DNA of 12,738 bases, from assembly GCA_028717985.1 (NCBI GenBank), contig JAQUMS010000008.1, forward strand, positions 1 to 12,738. The letters run 5' to 3'. The notes below the pieces were generated by a model. That model searched no databases. It was not told the DNA's origin and saw nothing but the letters and a program-made list of their open reading frames with translations. The DNA comes from Candidatus Omnitrophota bacterium (GTDB lineage Bacteria > Omnitrophota > Gorgyraeia > Gygaellales > Profunditerraquicolaceae). Numbering within the stretch: the stretch's first letter is position 1; each line of letters begins with the position of its first letter. The position numbers and the translations under genes were made by a program. Of this stretch, positions 1-7,465 are shown in pieces.

Positions 1-496
1 CCACTACTTTTTCAACGGTGTATACCAGGCCATCGTCTTTATACGGATTCAAAACTTCAATCCCCTCTCCCACGAGTTGAAGCATATCTTTATCCGAAGT
101 AATGATAGTCACGGGAATATGTCCACTCCGGGCTTTGCGGGCAAATTCAGAAATAACATCATCCGCTTCAAAACCTTCTTTTTCAAAGATCGGGAGCCCA
201 TACGCCGCGACAAATTCCTTAATTAACGGGATCTGGCTCGCGAGACCATCAGGCATAGGAGGACGGTTAATTTTATATTCAACGAATTTTTTCTGCCGGA
301 ACGTTTCTTTAGAAACGTCAAAACAAACCGCCGCATACACCGGAGGCTTATCTTTGAAAAGCTTGCGCAAAATACTGATGAACCCAAATACCGCGTTTGT
401 CGGCTGTCCAAACGACGTTGAAAGATCTCTGATGCCGTAAAAAGCGCGGTAACAGAATGCTGTGCCGTCAATTAACGTTAACTCCGGTTTTTTCAT
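1..496 (-). CDS. polA: DNA polymerase I, N-terminal 5'-3' exonuclease part (partial)
   Basis: DNA polymerase I removes RNA primers and fills gaps in replication and repair. Only the first 165 residues are in the window; the gene runs off the low-coordinate edge with no stop. The visible part is the FEN-like 5'-3' exonuclease domain. It has the N-terminal LIDGTAFCYRAFYG motif with metal-binding Asp10, an AAVCFD strand ending at Asp60, the FEADDVIS motif (Glu110, Asp112, Asp113) and TSDKDMLQLV (Asp135, Asp137). These acidic residues are the family's metal ligands. The ATG at 494-496 is the natural family start, though no strong Shine-Dalgarno is visible. A TATAGT hexamer lies 8 bases upstream of the ATG without a convincing -35. 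It follows the TPR gene after a 122-base gap in which I see no clear terminator. It could also be a stand-alone exonuclease if no polymerase domain follows beyond the edge. Confidence 0.93.
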   Translation of the reverse strand, partial: MKKPELTLIDGTAFCYRAFYGIRDLSTSFGQPTNAVFGFISILRKLFKDKPPVYAAVCFDVSKETFRQKKFVEYKINRPPMPDGLASQIPLIKEFVAAYGLPIFEKEGFEADDVISEFARKARSGHIPVTIITSDKDMLQLVGEGIEVLNPYKDDGLVYTVEKVV

Positions 497-618
497 ATAA
501 AAATACTATACCCTTAATTTCTCAGGATTAATCCAGAATATGAGTCCGGGGTTTTAGTTTGGGTTATACTCATTTTTTGGAAAAAAAGGAGTGAGACTGC
601 GGCAAAAACTTTCAGTTT

Positions 619-1431
619 CTATTTCAACAATGCCTCTCTAATGCGTTCTGCAAGAGCCTTTATATCGGAGTTTGCGGGATCGAGATATTCCGCTATCGTA
701 ACTGATTTAAGAGCGGTGGCGTATTCACCAATAGCCATCTTTTCTTTTGCCTGCTGGACATACCGCAATGCTTCAATTTTCGGATCAACATTACGAACCC
801 GTGATGAATCAGTCTGAGGGTCCAAAAGAGTAACCTTTGAAGGATTCTGATACTCCATGCCCGGATAAATATCCATTGAATATAAGCCCTGGACGTAGGC
901 TTTATCTATTTTGCTGAACGCGTCCGGATTAATACGATTTACCTGTTCAAGGCGCTTAATCGCCACTGAAGTCCACGGGTCATCGGGAGCCCCTACCATA
1001 GCGCGTTTAATCCAGCACAAAATTGCACTGGTATAATCCTGCTCACTTTCGTACAAAAGAGCGAGATTGGAATAACTATTCGGATACGTAGGATCAACGG
1101 CAGCCGCGGTTTTATACGTTTCTTTCGCGCGCTCAATCATCCCTAAAGATTCGAAAACCACCCCCAAATCGTTGTACGCCTGCGCGTTTGTGGGATCCAG
1201 GCCTATCGCTTTCTGATATAACGCGATGGCTTCCTGTAAATTACCCGCGCTCTGTTGTTTTATTCCCTCCTGCCTGTATTCCTGGGCCTGTTTTTGAAAT
1301 TCCTCTCTGACGGCGTTAGACTCAAGGGACAAATCCTGCAGAATATTGGTCTGCGCGCAATATGCCGCGCTGCCAGAAAACACACAGGATAACACTATTA
1401 AAAATAGGAAGGTTTTTGAGGGATATTCCAT
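619..1431 (-). CDS. secreted or lipid-anchored TPR-repeat protein
   Basis: This is a 270-residue protein of unknown specific role. Residues 1 to about 26 form a signal peptide: a short charged start, a hydrophobic core FLFLIVLSCVF and small residues before YCAQ. Cys16 in VLSC is an imperfect lipobox, so a lipoprotein is possible but less likely than cleavage near Ala23 or Ala26. Three tetratricopeptide repeats cover roughly residues 50-151, each with the A.. Y/ALDP pattern, and a further TPR-like hairpin lies near 220-254. TPRs are protein-protein scaffolds, so an envelope assembly or docking role is an inference only. The ATG at 1429-1431 has no clear Shine-Dalgarno but sits 8 bases after a good -10 hexamer, suggesting its own short-leader or leaderless transcript. 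It starts 44 bases after the acsB stop and has no evident link to carbon fixation. Confidence 0.85.
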   Translation of the reverse strand: MEYPSKTFLFLIVLSCVFSGSAAYCAQTNILQDLSLESNAVREEFQKQAQEYRQEGIKQQSAGNLQEAIALYQKAIGLDPTNAQAYNDLGVVFESLGMIERAKETYKTAAAVDPTYPNSYSNLALLYESEQDYTSAILCWIKRAMVGAPDDPWTSVAIKRLEQVNRINPDAFSKIDKAYVQGLYSMDIYPGMEYQNPSKVTLLDPQTDSSRVRNVDPKIEALRYVQQAKEKMAIGEYATALKSVTIAEYLDPANSDIKALAERIREALLK

Positions 1432-1439
1432 TGCTTTTC

Positions 1440-1468
1440 ACTATACCTAAAATTTGGCGAAAGGTCAA
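1440..1468 (-). promoter_or_regulatory. sigma70-like promoter for the TPR gene
   Basis: On the minus strand TTGACC (1463-1468) and TATAGT (1440-1445) are separated by exactly 17 bases. This is a 10 of 12 match to the sigma70 consensus with optimal spacing. Only 8 bases separate the -10 from the ATG of the TPR gene, so a start site at the normal distance would fall at or next to the ATG and give a leaderless or near-leaderless mRNA. It lies in the gap after acsB, as expected where a new transcription unit begins. Confidence 0.55.
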
Positions 1469-1475
1469 GAAAAAA

Positions 1476-3656
1476 TTACATAATAGGGTCCATTGTCAGC
1501 GCCGGGTGATTCGCCTTTGACAGATATTCGGTTAATTCTTCCAGAGTGGTTACTGAAGATTCGTCCGCGATCTTATCAAGGAGCCCGGGATCATTAACCT
1601 CTTCAACCCGTTTTTTCAATTTTTCGCCAAGTTCTTCTTTCAGGCTTGTCGGCATCCATACGACTCTTTTTAATCCGCCTTCAGCCGAAATGAATTTTTT
1701 GCTCGTCAGATACAACTTCCCGACGCCTAAAAAACCGGGGATTTGCACGCCGCCGCCCACTGATCCGGCTAACGTGGTAAACGTCATCCCGCTCGGAGTC
1801 ATACCGGCGTAATCACGGTTCACGACCATTACACCGTTGACCTCGGGAATAATAGCGACTATGCATTCAAAACACCCGCAGGATGATTGGGGAGAATCCA
1901 TTAAAGAATACATACTGACCCGCTCTATACTTTTATTGGAATTCTGATACACAAAATCATTAATATTTTTCCACACGCCCATTTTTGAATCAAGAGCCGC
2001 GCCCGTCACAATAGGCTGATTCGGCCCGGTCCGGTTAATTTCATGAGACGCTTTACCGTCAAGCCAGGAATACGCGCCGCACAACCCAAGGCGTTCAGGA
2101 GAAATAATGCAGATGTGATTCGGGGCAAAACTCTGGCATAACGTGCAGGAATAAAACGTATCCACGCTTTCATCGGTCATGCCGCTTAACCGTTCATCGC
2201 GCTCATCATACGCGTTCTTCGCCTGCTCAAGCAATTTTTTAACGTCTTCTTCACGCGTGTAAATTTTTACCTGTACTTTATCGGCTATAGCGCTATATTC
2301 CTGATGAAGCATCGCGTGAAGAAGCACGCCGATATGCTTTAAACGAAACCCTTTCGCGAACGTATCAGTAGAAATACGGATCCAGATCATGTTTCTCTGG
2401 CCGACATGCATAATACCCATCGCGTAATTCATAAACCGGTGGATCTGCCGTTCAAGTATCGGCTCAAAATCTTTTTGCATCTTTCTGCCGGCAACTTCCA
2501 CAATAAGAGCTAACGGCATTGATTTTTCCCCGTTCTTCAAAGCGTCGATGTCCGGGCCTATAATTTCAACGTTGCCGTCTTCGACTTCATCTGATGGACG
2601 CATCGACAGATATTCAAACGCAAGACTGCTTTTTCCGCCAAACTCCACAGACAGGTGTTCTTTACGCACCCGTTCTCCTTCAAAAGCGGCCGCGTATGGA
2701 ACGGGAATAGGAATATTCGAAACCTTCACTTTAATACCGCGCACTTCAATACAACGCGATACTATTTTCTTATGGTCCAATTCTTTTACCAGCGCCTCGT
2801 ACGCGGTAATTCCCGACGGTTTAATCTCGGGGATATCGGTATCGGCGATAATAGGAAACCCCATAGCGATCGCGCCCGCCCCGGTCGCGTATTTAATATC
2901 ATCTAATTCTCCAAGCACCAAACCAAACGCGAATACCCGTTCTTTGGTATACAATAAACATTTTTGCGCGTCACCCGCTTTAAGCCCTCCAAACGTCAAC
3001 GCCGAACTGATCGCCCAATTCAAAGGAAAAATACCCGATACAGTATCCCTTCCATACGGAACGATGTAATTATCCCACCCCATTTGGACATTTTCTTCCA
3101 CAAGTTGATCAATAATAGAGCGGCCTTTCACGGAAGACCCCACAAACGCCAGGATATTACGGGATTGAAGTTCCCGTACAATGGAAACCGCTGTTTTATT
3201 ATCGGGAGCCGCGCCCAAAATTGCCGCGAAACCGGGAAGCCTTCCGTCAACAAGCTGAATACCAAGCGAACGCATGACCGTATCGCTAAAAAATCCCACG
3301 CAATCTTTCTGCGGTTCCTGGCCGTACGCATACCGCAAAGCTGTAATAATCTCTTCGCAAAACAACGTCGCCATCCCTGCGTTCAACGTATCGCCCAAAT
3401 ACGGAAGCCATACTTTTTCCGAAGGTATTTCAGGCAGTAATTCCGAGGCGTGTTTTAAAACCGGTTCAATATCGTGAATAGTTTCAACCTTCACTCCCAA
3501 CATTGCATTCGCCATCGGGAAATAAAACGCCGTTTCGGGAAAAGCGACTTTATACGACGGGCCTTTTTCCTGTAAAGCTTTTTGAAAAAATTCATGCGCC
3601 TGCTTATAAACCGCATGAGCTCCCCGGATACCTGCCTGGGCCACTAATTTAGACAT
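1476..3656 (-). CDS. acsB: acetyl-CoA synthase (CO-methylating), CODH/ACS beta subunit
   Basis: AcsB condenses CO, a corrinoid-bound methyl group and CoA into acetyl-CoA at the nickel-containing A-cluster. At 726 residues it matches the long bacterial form (the Moorella enzyme is about 729), with the N-terminal CODH-contacting domain that archaeal CdhC lacks. All A-cluster ligands are visible: Cys504, Cys507, Cys516 and Cys526 for the 4Fe-4S unit and proximal nickel, and the Cys593-Gly594-Cys595 motif that holds the distal nickel. Their positions are two less than in Moorella throughout. The C-terminal stretch with MTPSGMTFTTLAG and GGGVQIPGF is typical. The ATG overlaps the end of the flavoprotein gene by 8 bases (ATGTCTAA), indicating translational coupling, and an AAGGAA Shine-Dalgarno lies about 8 bases upstream. 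The usual neighbours acsC, acsD and acsE are absent here. Confidence 0.97.
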   Translation of the reverse strand: MSKLVAQAGIRGAHAVYKQAHEFFQKALQEKGPSYKVAFPETAFYFPMANAMLGVKVETIHDIEPVLKHASELLPEIPSEKVWLPYLGDTLNAGMATLFCEEIITALRYAYGQEPQKDCVGFFSDTVMRSLGIQLVDGRLPGFAAILGAAPDNKTAVSIVRELQSRNILAFVGSSVKGRSIIDQLVEENVQMGWDNYIVPYGRDTVSGIFPLNWAISSALTFGGLKAGDAQKCLLYTKERVFAFGLVLGELDDIKYATGAGAIAMGFPIIADTDIPEIKPSGITAYEALVKELDHKKIVSRCIEVRGIKVKVSNIPIPVPYAAAFEGERVRKEHLSVEFGGKSSLAFEYLSMRPSDEVEDGNVEIIGPDIDALKNGEKSMPLALIVEVAGRKMQKDFEPILERQIHRFMNYAMGIMHVGQRNMIWIRISTDTFAKGFRLKHIGVLLHAMLHQEYSAIADKVQVKIYTREEDVKKLLEQAKNAYDERDERLSGMTDESVDTFYSCTLCQSFAPNHICIISPERLGLCGAYSWLDGKASHEINRTGPNQPIVTGAALDSKMGVWKNINDFVYQNSNKSIERVSMYSLMDSPQSSCGCFECIVAIIPEVNGVMVVNRDYAGMTPSGMTFTTLAGSVGGGVQIPGFLGVGKLYLTSKKFISAEGGLKRVVWMPTSLKEELGEKLKKRVEEVNDPGLLDKIADESSVTTLEELTEYLSKANHPALTMDPIM

Positions 3657-4914
3657 AACTTTGTTCCTTTTCCTGTATCAATCCCGATATATCGGGATAT
3701 CCAAACGAGTCTTCCAGTAATTTATCGCGGAGAGACGAAATATCCACTTGTTCTTTAATCAACCGGGTAAAAATACCGCTCGAACCGATGGCGCCGACGA
3801 AAATCGCGCCCACGATCCGGTCGCCGCGGATAATAATTTTTTTATACGTGCCTTGTGCGGCGTCGAAAACTTTGCATTCTTCAAGGCCCTGGTCATCTTT
3901 TTCAATTCTATGCAGTCCTAACGACACGACTGGCAGACCGAAAAAATCAGTTGAATTCATGCCGAACGAACCGGGATACACAGTTGCGTGCCCGGAAATA
4001 TTCAACCCCGCACACCGGCCTTGTTCAACTGCTACGGGCCAGATGGCGTTAACCGCATTTTTTCCCCTGCAAATATCCAGGCTTTCGCATACGTCACCCG
4101 CGGTAAACACGTTCGGGACACTGGACTGAAGAAATTCATTCCCGACAATCCCATAATTGACCTTTATATCGGATTCCTCGACACAATCAACAGCCGGCTC
4201 CACACCCTTGCCCAAAACCACAAGAGAACAACCGAATATCTTTCCCGATGTAATCTTTACGGCCCGGATGTCCCCCTCTCCGATAATTTCATCCGCGTCC
4301 TGTCCCAGTAATATCTCGATGCCGTTCTCTTCAAGCCTCTTCTGGACTAAAGAAGCGGCTTCGGCATCAAGGACCTGAGATAAAATCTGGTTTGATTTAA
4401 CCAATACTTTTACCTCCACATTCCTTCTGCGTAACGCGTATGCCGCCTTAATGCCCACCAACCCGCCGCCTAAAACACACGCAGTCTTGGTAATCGGCAG
4501 TAACGACTCAATCTCTTTTATATCTTTGAGGGAACGAAAAACAAACACGCTCTTTTTCCGTACCCCTTTTATGTCAGGTATGTGTGCCCGGGCGCCGGAC
4601 GCGATGACCAGAATATCATAATCATACTGGCTTTTATCCTCGCAGGAAACACGGTTTTTCTTGGTATTAACGCGAATAACCTTTTTATTCAAAACCAGTT
4701 CTATATTCTTGTCGGAATAAAATTTCTGAGGCTTATACATCAGATTATTTTTTTTGACATCTCCGGCAAGATAATACGAAATAAGACACCGGTAATACGA
4801 AGGGGTGTCTTCATCCGAAAGCATAACAATTTTAGATGTCTGATCGTATTCCCTGATCGCTTCCGCACAGGAAATTCCTGCCGCAGAATTACCGATTATA
4901 AGAATTTGCTTCAT
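3649..4914 (-). CDS. FAD-dependent NAD(P)H oxidoreductase (FNOR type) linked to CODH
   Basis: This 421-residue flavoprotein belongs to the pyridine-nucleotide-disulfide oxidoreductase fold group, resembling NADH:rubredoxin and nitrite-reductase-associated reductases. Its N-terminal FAD-binding Rossmann motif is GNSAAG (8-13), a central VIASGARA segment lies at 103-110, a second nucleotide-binding motif GGGLVG is at 149-154, and the FAD-closing motif VFTAGDVCE is at 269-277. There is no CxxC redox disulfide, so it is not a dihydrolipoamide dehydrogenase. CooS, CooF and an FAD-NAD oxidoreductase encoded together are a known arrangement for passing electrons between CO oxidation and NAD(P)H. Here the flavoprotein lies between cooF and acsB, and its last 8 bases overlap the acsB start. 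A GGAG Shine-Dalgarno lies 7 bases upstream of the ATG. The physiological direction and the NAD or NADP preference cannot be told from sequence. Confidence 0.85.
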   Translation of the reverse strand: MKQILIIGNSAAGISCAEAIREYDQTSKIVMLSDEDTPSYYRCLISYYLAGDVKKNNLMYKPQKFYSDKNIELVLNKKVIRVNTKKNRVSCEDKSQYDYDILVIASGARAHIPDIKGVRKKSVFVFRSLKDIKEIESLLPITKTACVLGGGLVGIKAAYALRRRNVEVKVLVKSNQILSQVLDAEAASLVQKRLEENGIEILLGQDADEIIGEGDIRAVKITSGKIFGCSLVVLGKGVEPAVDCVEESDIKVNYGIVGNEFLQSSVPNVFTAGDVCESLDICRGKNAVNAIWPVAVEQGRCAGLNISGHATVYPGSFGMNSTDFFGLPVVSLGLHRIEKDDQGLEECKVFDAAQGTYKKIIIRGDRIVGAIFVGAIGSSGIFTRLIKEQVDISSLRDKLLEDSFGYPDISGLIQEKEQSYV

Positions 4915-4928
4915 TCAGAATCTCCACA

Positions 4929-4988
4929 TTAGGTCTTTGCTCTTAGGTCTTAGAAAAGCATATTCTTTGTTTTTCCAAAGAGCTAAGA
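4929..4988. repeat. left arm of perfect 60-bp inverted repeat around cooF
   Basis: These 60 bases are the exact reverse complement of 5449-5508; the match ends at 4928/5509 and 4989/5448. The segment looks like an incomplete copy of the palindromic heptamer element between cooS and cooF: it keeps one arm and the loop but loses most of the other arm. It begins inside the last codons of cooF, supplying that gene's TAG stop (4983-4985). It ends just before the GGAG Shine-Dalgarno of the downstream flavoprotein gene, so it fills almost the whole intergenic gap. Confidence 0.95.
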
Positions 4989-5420
4989 ACTTGTCCATAG
5001 TATCGCTTTCGTCGGGCACGCTTTCAGACATTGCGGTTCATCTTTATCTTTACATTGATCGCACCGAACGGTCTTTTTCGATTTTTTATCAGGCTTAATA
5101 GCGCCATACGGACACGCCATAACGCACATCCAGCATCCGACACACCGGGTTTCATCATACAGAACGTTTTTTTCTTTGGGATCCACCGCAAGCGCTCCGG
5201 ACATGCACGCGCTGACGCATTGGGGCTCATCACACTGTTTACAGGAAACAGGGTAATTCTTTCCCGAAGACGCGTATACTTTTTTTCGCGGAGAAAGGGC
5301 GTCAAACTCATTCACCGCATTGAATAAATCGCCTGATGTTGAATGAGCAACCGCGCAGGCTATCTCGCACGACTTACACCCCAGGCATTTATCTACTTTA
5401 TAAACGAATTTTTTCTTCAT
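4983..5420 (-). CDS. cooF: CooF-like ferredoxin with four 4Fe-4S clusters
   Basis: This is a 145-residue electron-transfer protein of the CooF/HycB/DMSO-reductase-B type. Sixteen cysteines fall into four cluster sets: Cys12-15-18-22, Cys60-63-68-72, Cys93-96-99-103 and Cys120-123-131-135. CooF proteins take electrons from CO dehydrogenase and pass them to a partner. Its place between cooS and a flavin oxidoreductase supports a CooS to CooF to flavoprotein chain. It ends only ten residues after the last cysteine, shorter than CooF proteins that carry a C-terminal tail (from memory, about 190 residues in Rhodospirillum). The TAG stop lies inside a repeat element, so the original C-terminus may have been cut. 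No convincing Shine-Dalgarno precedes the ATG because another copy of the element ends 9 bases upstream. The gene is enclosed by a perfect 60-bp inverted repeat. The symbol is by family; the exact partner is inferred. Confidence 0.88.
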   Translation of the reverse strand: MKKKFVYKVDKCLGCKSCEIACAVAHSTSGDLFNAVNEFDALSPRKKVYASSGKNYPVSCKQCDEPQCVSACMSGALAVDPKEKNVLYDETRCVGCWMCVMACPYGAIKPDKKSKKTVRCDQCKDKDEPQCLKACPTKAILWTSS

Positions 5421-5429
5421 CGCAATTAC

Positions 5430-5515
5430 TTAGGTCTTAGGTCTTCGCTCTTAGCTCTTTGGAAAAACAAAGAATATGCTTTTCTAAGACCTAAGAGCAA
5501 AGACCTAAGAGCTAA
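5430..5515. repeat. heptamer-built palindromic element between cooS and cooF
   Basis: An 86-base element fills the cooS-cooF gap. The arms 5430-5461 and 5484-5515 are reverse complements at 28 of 32 positions, around a 22-base loop. In RNA this would be a strong hairpin. The arms are strings of 7-base units such as TAAGACC, TAAGAGC and AAAGACC (read on the plus strand). The outer arm contains the cooS TAG stop (5512-5514). It could act as an RNA stabiliser or processing site between cooS and cooF. It is not a classical terminator, as no U-run follows the stem. Confidence 0.9.
5449..5508. repeat. right arm of perfect 60-bp inverted repeat around cooF
   Basis: Exact reverse complement of 4929-4988, with 460 bases between the arms. 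It covers the loop and most of both arms of the palindromic element in the cooS-cooF gap. Because the left arm also carries the end of cooF, flipping the segment between the arms would leave the cooF reading frame and its stop intact. Confidence 0.95.
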
Positions 5516-7449
5516 ATTACCGGTTTCAAATTAAGCGCTTTACGCTTTTTATCTATATGAGCTATCATCAATTCCGCCATTTTAACGGGGGTATCGGCAA
5601 AATCGAACCTGCCCCCGACAATCTCTTCTATATCATGAGTCAGATAGTGGGTCAAATTTTTGCTTCCCAGCACCGCAAAAGGACTGGCTCCGAAAACCGT
5701 ATACACTCCGGAAGCGACAAAATAAAAACCTATGGTGATCGCCTTTTCAGACATCCATTCAGGGGCACACCCCGCAGCCGGGATATCGGAAAGATCTTCG
5801 CCCAATCCACCCTCTGAAATAATATGAGAAGCCGCGGTAAGAATACGTGAATTATCAACACATGAACCAAGATGCAACACCGGAGGAATGCCAACCGCGT
5901 CGCAAATCTCGCGCAATCCGTTCCCGGCGTACTGTGCAGCGGCCTCGGGCAGCAATAAACCTTGTTTAGCGCAGGCGATTGCTGAACATCCGGTTTGAAG
6001 CACCAACACGTCTTTTTTGATCAATTCTTTTACCAGTTCAGTGTGGGCAAAATCATGCGTCTGTTTGGGATTATTACACCCGACAACGCCTGCCAGGCCG
6101 CGGATCCTGCCTGAAATAATTGCTTCATTTAAAGGTCTATATGTCCCCCGGTATTTCCCCCCGAGCATCTGGGCTACCACTTCTTTGGTAAAACCGGCGA
6201 CAAGATCCATTTCCTCTTTAGGAATATTAACGCGGTCTTTCTTTCGATTGGAAAAATTTTCCACGCCGACCCTGATGATCTGTTTGGCGGTCTCATATGC
6301 TTTCTCAGGAGTAAATTCTACATGAGAAACCCCGGGGAAACGCGCCTTCGAATTAGTAGTAATGAGTTTCGTATGAAAACAAGCGGCGACTTCGTGCAAA
6401 GCCGGCATAATACATTGAACATCAACCATCATTACTTCAACCGCGCCCGTGACAATAGCCAGCTCCTGCTGAAGAAAATTACCGGCAACGGCAATACCGT
6501 GGCGCATTAAAACTTCATTGGCGGTACAACAAATACCCGCAAGGTTAATCCCTTCTGCGCCTTTATCTTTGGCCAACTTCAGCAGTTCGGGATCACGGCT
6601 CGCTTTTACCGCCATCTCCGACAAAATAGGTTCATGCCCATGAACAACAATATTAACCTGATCCTCTTTTAAAACACCGAGATTCACTTTTCCCCTGACA
6701 GGCTCAGGGCTTCCCAAAATAACATCCTGAACATCGGTAGCGATCATGGAACCGCCCCATCCGTCTGATAACGCACAACGCATCCCGGTGGCGATAATAT
6801 TTTTATAATCATTATCTACGCCCATTGTGGTGGTGTGCAATAATTCCACGACTTCCCTGTCTATTCCGCGAGGAGTAATGCCGAGTTTTTTCCAGATTTC
6901 ACGGCGTTTCAAAGGAGCGCGTTTGGTAAAAACGAGTTCGCCTTCCTGCCTGCCGAATTCTTCAAGAAGTTTTTTGGAAAGTTCGCGCGCGATCTGCTCC
7001 TCGGGTTTAGCCGTATCAATCCCGAATTCTGCAGCGAGCAGTTTTAATTTACCTATATCTAAAATTTCATAATCATGATGATGCCGATGCCCTTCAGGAT
7101 GAGACTCCGGGTGCGAATGGACTTTAGTCACCAGAGAAGCGGCGTGCGCGACATCCCTCCCGTGGTCAGAATGAGCTGAAGCCCCGGTGGCGATCTTACG
7201 GGCAAGATTTCTCGCCGCGATCGTATCAGCATTTGCACCGCATACCCCGGCGGCCGCGCCTTCGCCGAAAGGATCGATCCTGCAAGGCCCCATATTACAA
7301 ACAGTGCAACACAATCCCAACAGGCCAAAGCCGCATTGAGGCTGCTGAGCGTCAAGACGGTCCCAGCACGTGGGAATATTTTCTTTTTTGGCTTTTTTAA
7401 GGGTTTCCTGCGTCGCCCGGTCAATTGATCTCTCTTTAATCAAACTCAC
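5512..7449 (-). CDS. cooS: Ni-Fe carbon monoxide dehydrogenase catalytic subunit with His-rich insertion
   Basis: CooS interconverts CO and CO2 at the Ni-4Fe-5S C-cluster. I start it at GTG 7447-7449 (645 residues) because a near-perfect AGGAGGG Shine-Dalgarno lies four bases upstream. The Cys positions then equal those I recall for Carboxydothermus CooS-II: D-cluster Cys39 and Cys47, B-cluster Cys48, Cys51, Cys56 and Cys70. C-cluster candidates are His270 or His272, Cys307 or Cys308, Cys346, Cys458, Cys488 and Cys530, with catalytic-type Lys569. Proton-channel His93, His96 and His102 are present, but the fourth channel position (99) is Asp. Residues 111-125 hold seven His in 15 residues, an insertion not usual in the family. 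The gene follows metF by 16 bases. Its TAG stop lies in a palindromic repeat. It could serve as the AcsB partner or as a CooF-linked CODH, or both. A longer TTG-started reading from 7485 overlaps metF and is less likely. Confidence 0.96.
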   Translation of the reverse strand: MSLIKERSIDRATQETLKKAKKENIPTCWDRLDAQQPQCGFGLLGLCCTVCNMGPCRIDPFGEGAAAGVCGANADTIAARNLARKIATGASAHSDHGRDVAHAASLVTKVHSHPESHPEGHRHHHDYEILDIGKLKLLAAEFGIDTAKPEEQIARELSKKLLEEFGRQEGELVFTKRAPLKRREIWKKLGITPRGIDREVVELLHTTTMGVDNDYKNIIATGMRCALSDGWGGSMIATDVQDVILGSPEPVRGKVNLGVLKEDQVNIVVHGHEPILSEMAVKASRDPELLKLAKDKGAEGINLAGICCTANEVLMRHGIAVAGNFLQQELAIVTGAVEVMMVDVQCIMPALHEVAACFHTKLITTNSKARFPGVSHVEFTPEKAYETAKQIIRVGVENFSNRKKDRVNIPKEEMDLVAGFTKEVVAQMLGGKYRGTYRPLNEAIISGRIRGLAGVVGCNNPKQTHDFAHTELVKELIKKDVLVLQTGCSAIACAKQGLLLPEAAAQYAGNGLREICDAVGIPPVLHLGSCVDNSRILTAASHIISEGGLGEDLSDIPAAGCAPEWMSEKAITIGFYFVASGVYTVFGASPFAVLGSKNLTHYLTHDIEEIVGGRFDFADTPVKMAELMIAHIDKKRKALNLKPVI

Positions 7450-7453
7450 TATA

Positions 7454-7460
7454 CCCTCCT
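7454..7460 (-). promoter_or_regulatory. Shine-Dalgarno site that sets the cooS start
   Basis: AGGAGGG on the minus strand, followed by TATA and then GTG, lies in the short gap between the metF stop (7466-7468) and the cooS GTG (7447-7449). It is the strongest ribosome-binding site seen in the window. It decides for the GTG over the in-frame TTG 36 bases upstream. Confidence 0.85.
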
Positions 7461-7465
7461 CAAAA

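Noticed and set aside
102..440. Long open frames on the plus strand opposite polA, acsB, cooS and others
   Set aside because: They mirror real genes on the other strand, lack ribosome sites and show no recognisable motifs.
505..533. Promoter for polA (TATAGT at 505-510)
   Set aside because: The hexamers 16-18 bases upstream (for example GATTAA) do not resemble TTGACA, so I do not list it as a promoter.
497..618. Terminator or small RNA between the TPR gene and polA
   Set aside because: Only a T-run and a 5-bp TGAGT/ACTCA pairing with a 22-base loop are visible; nothing convincing.
3649..4914. Flavoprotein considered as dihydrolipoamide dehydrogenase (the lpdA found in some clostridial clusters)
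   Set aside because: There is no CxxxxC or CxxC redox disulfide and no C-terminal HxxxxE dimer motif that I can see.
5430..5515. Palindrome considered as a rho-independent terminator after cooS
   Set aside because: The stem is AT-rich and long, no U-run follows it, and the cooF start lies only 9 bases further on; a terminator here would cut off cooF and acsB.
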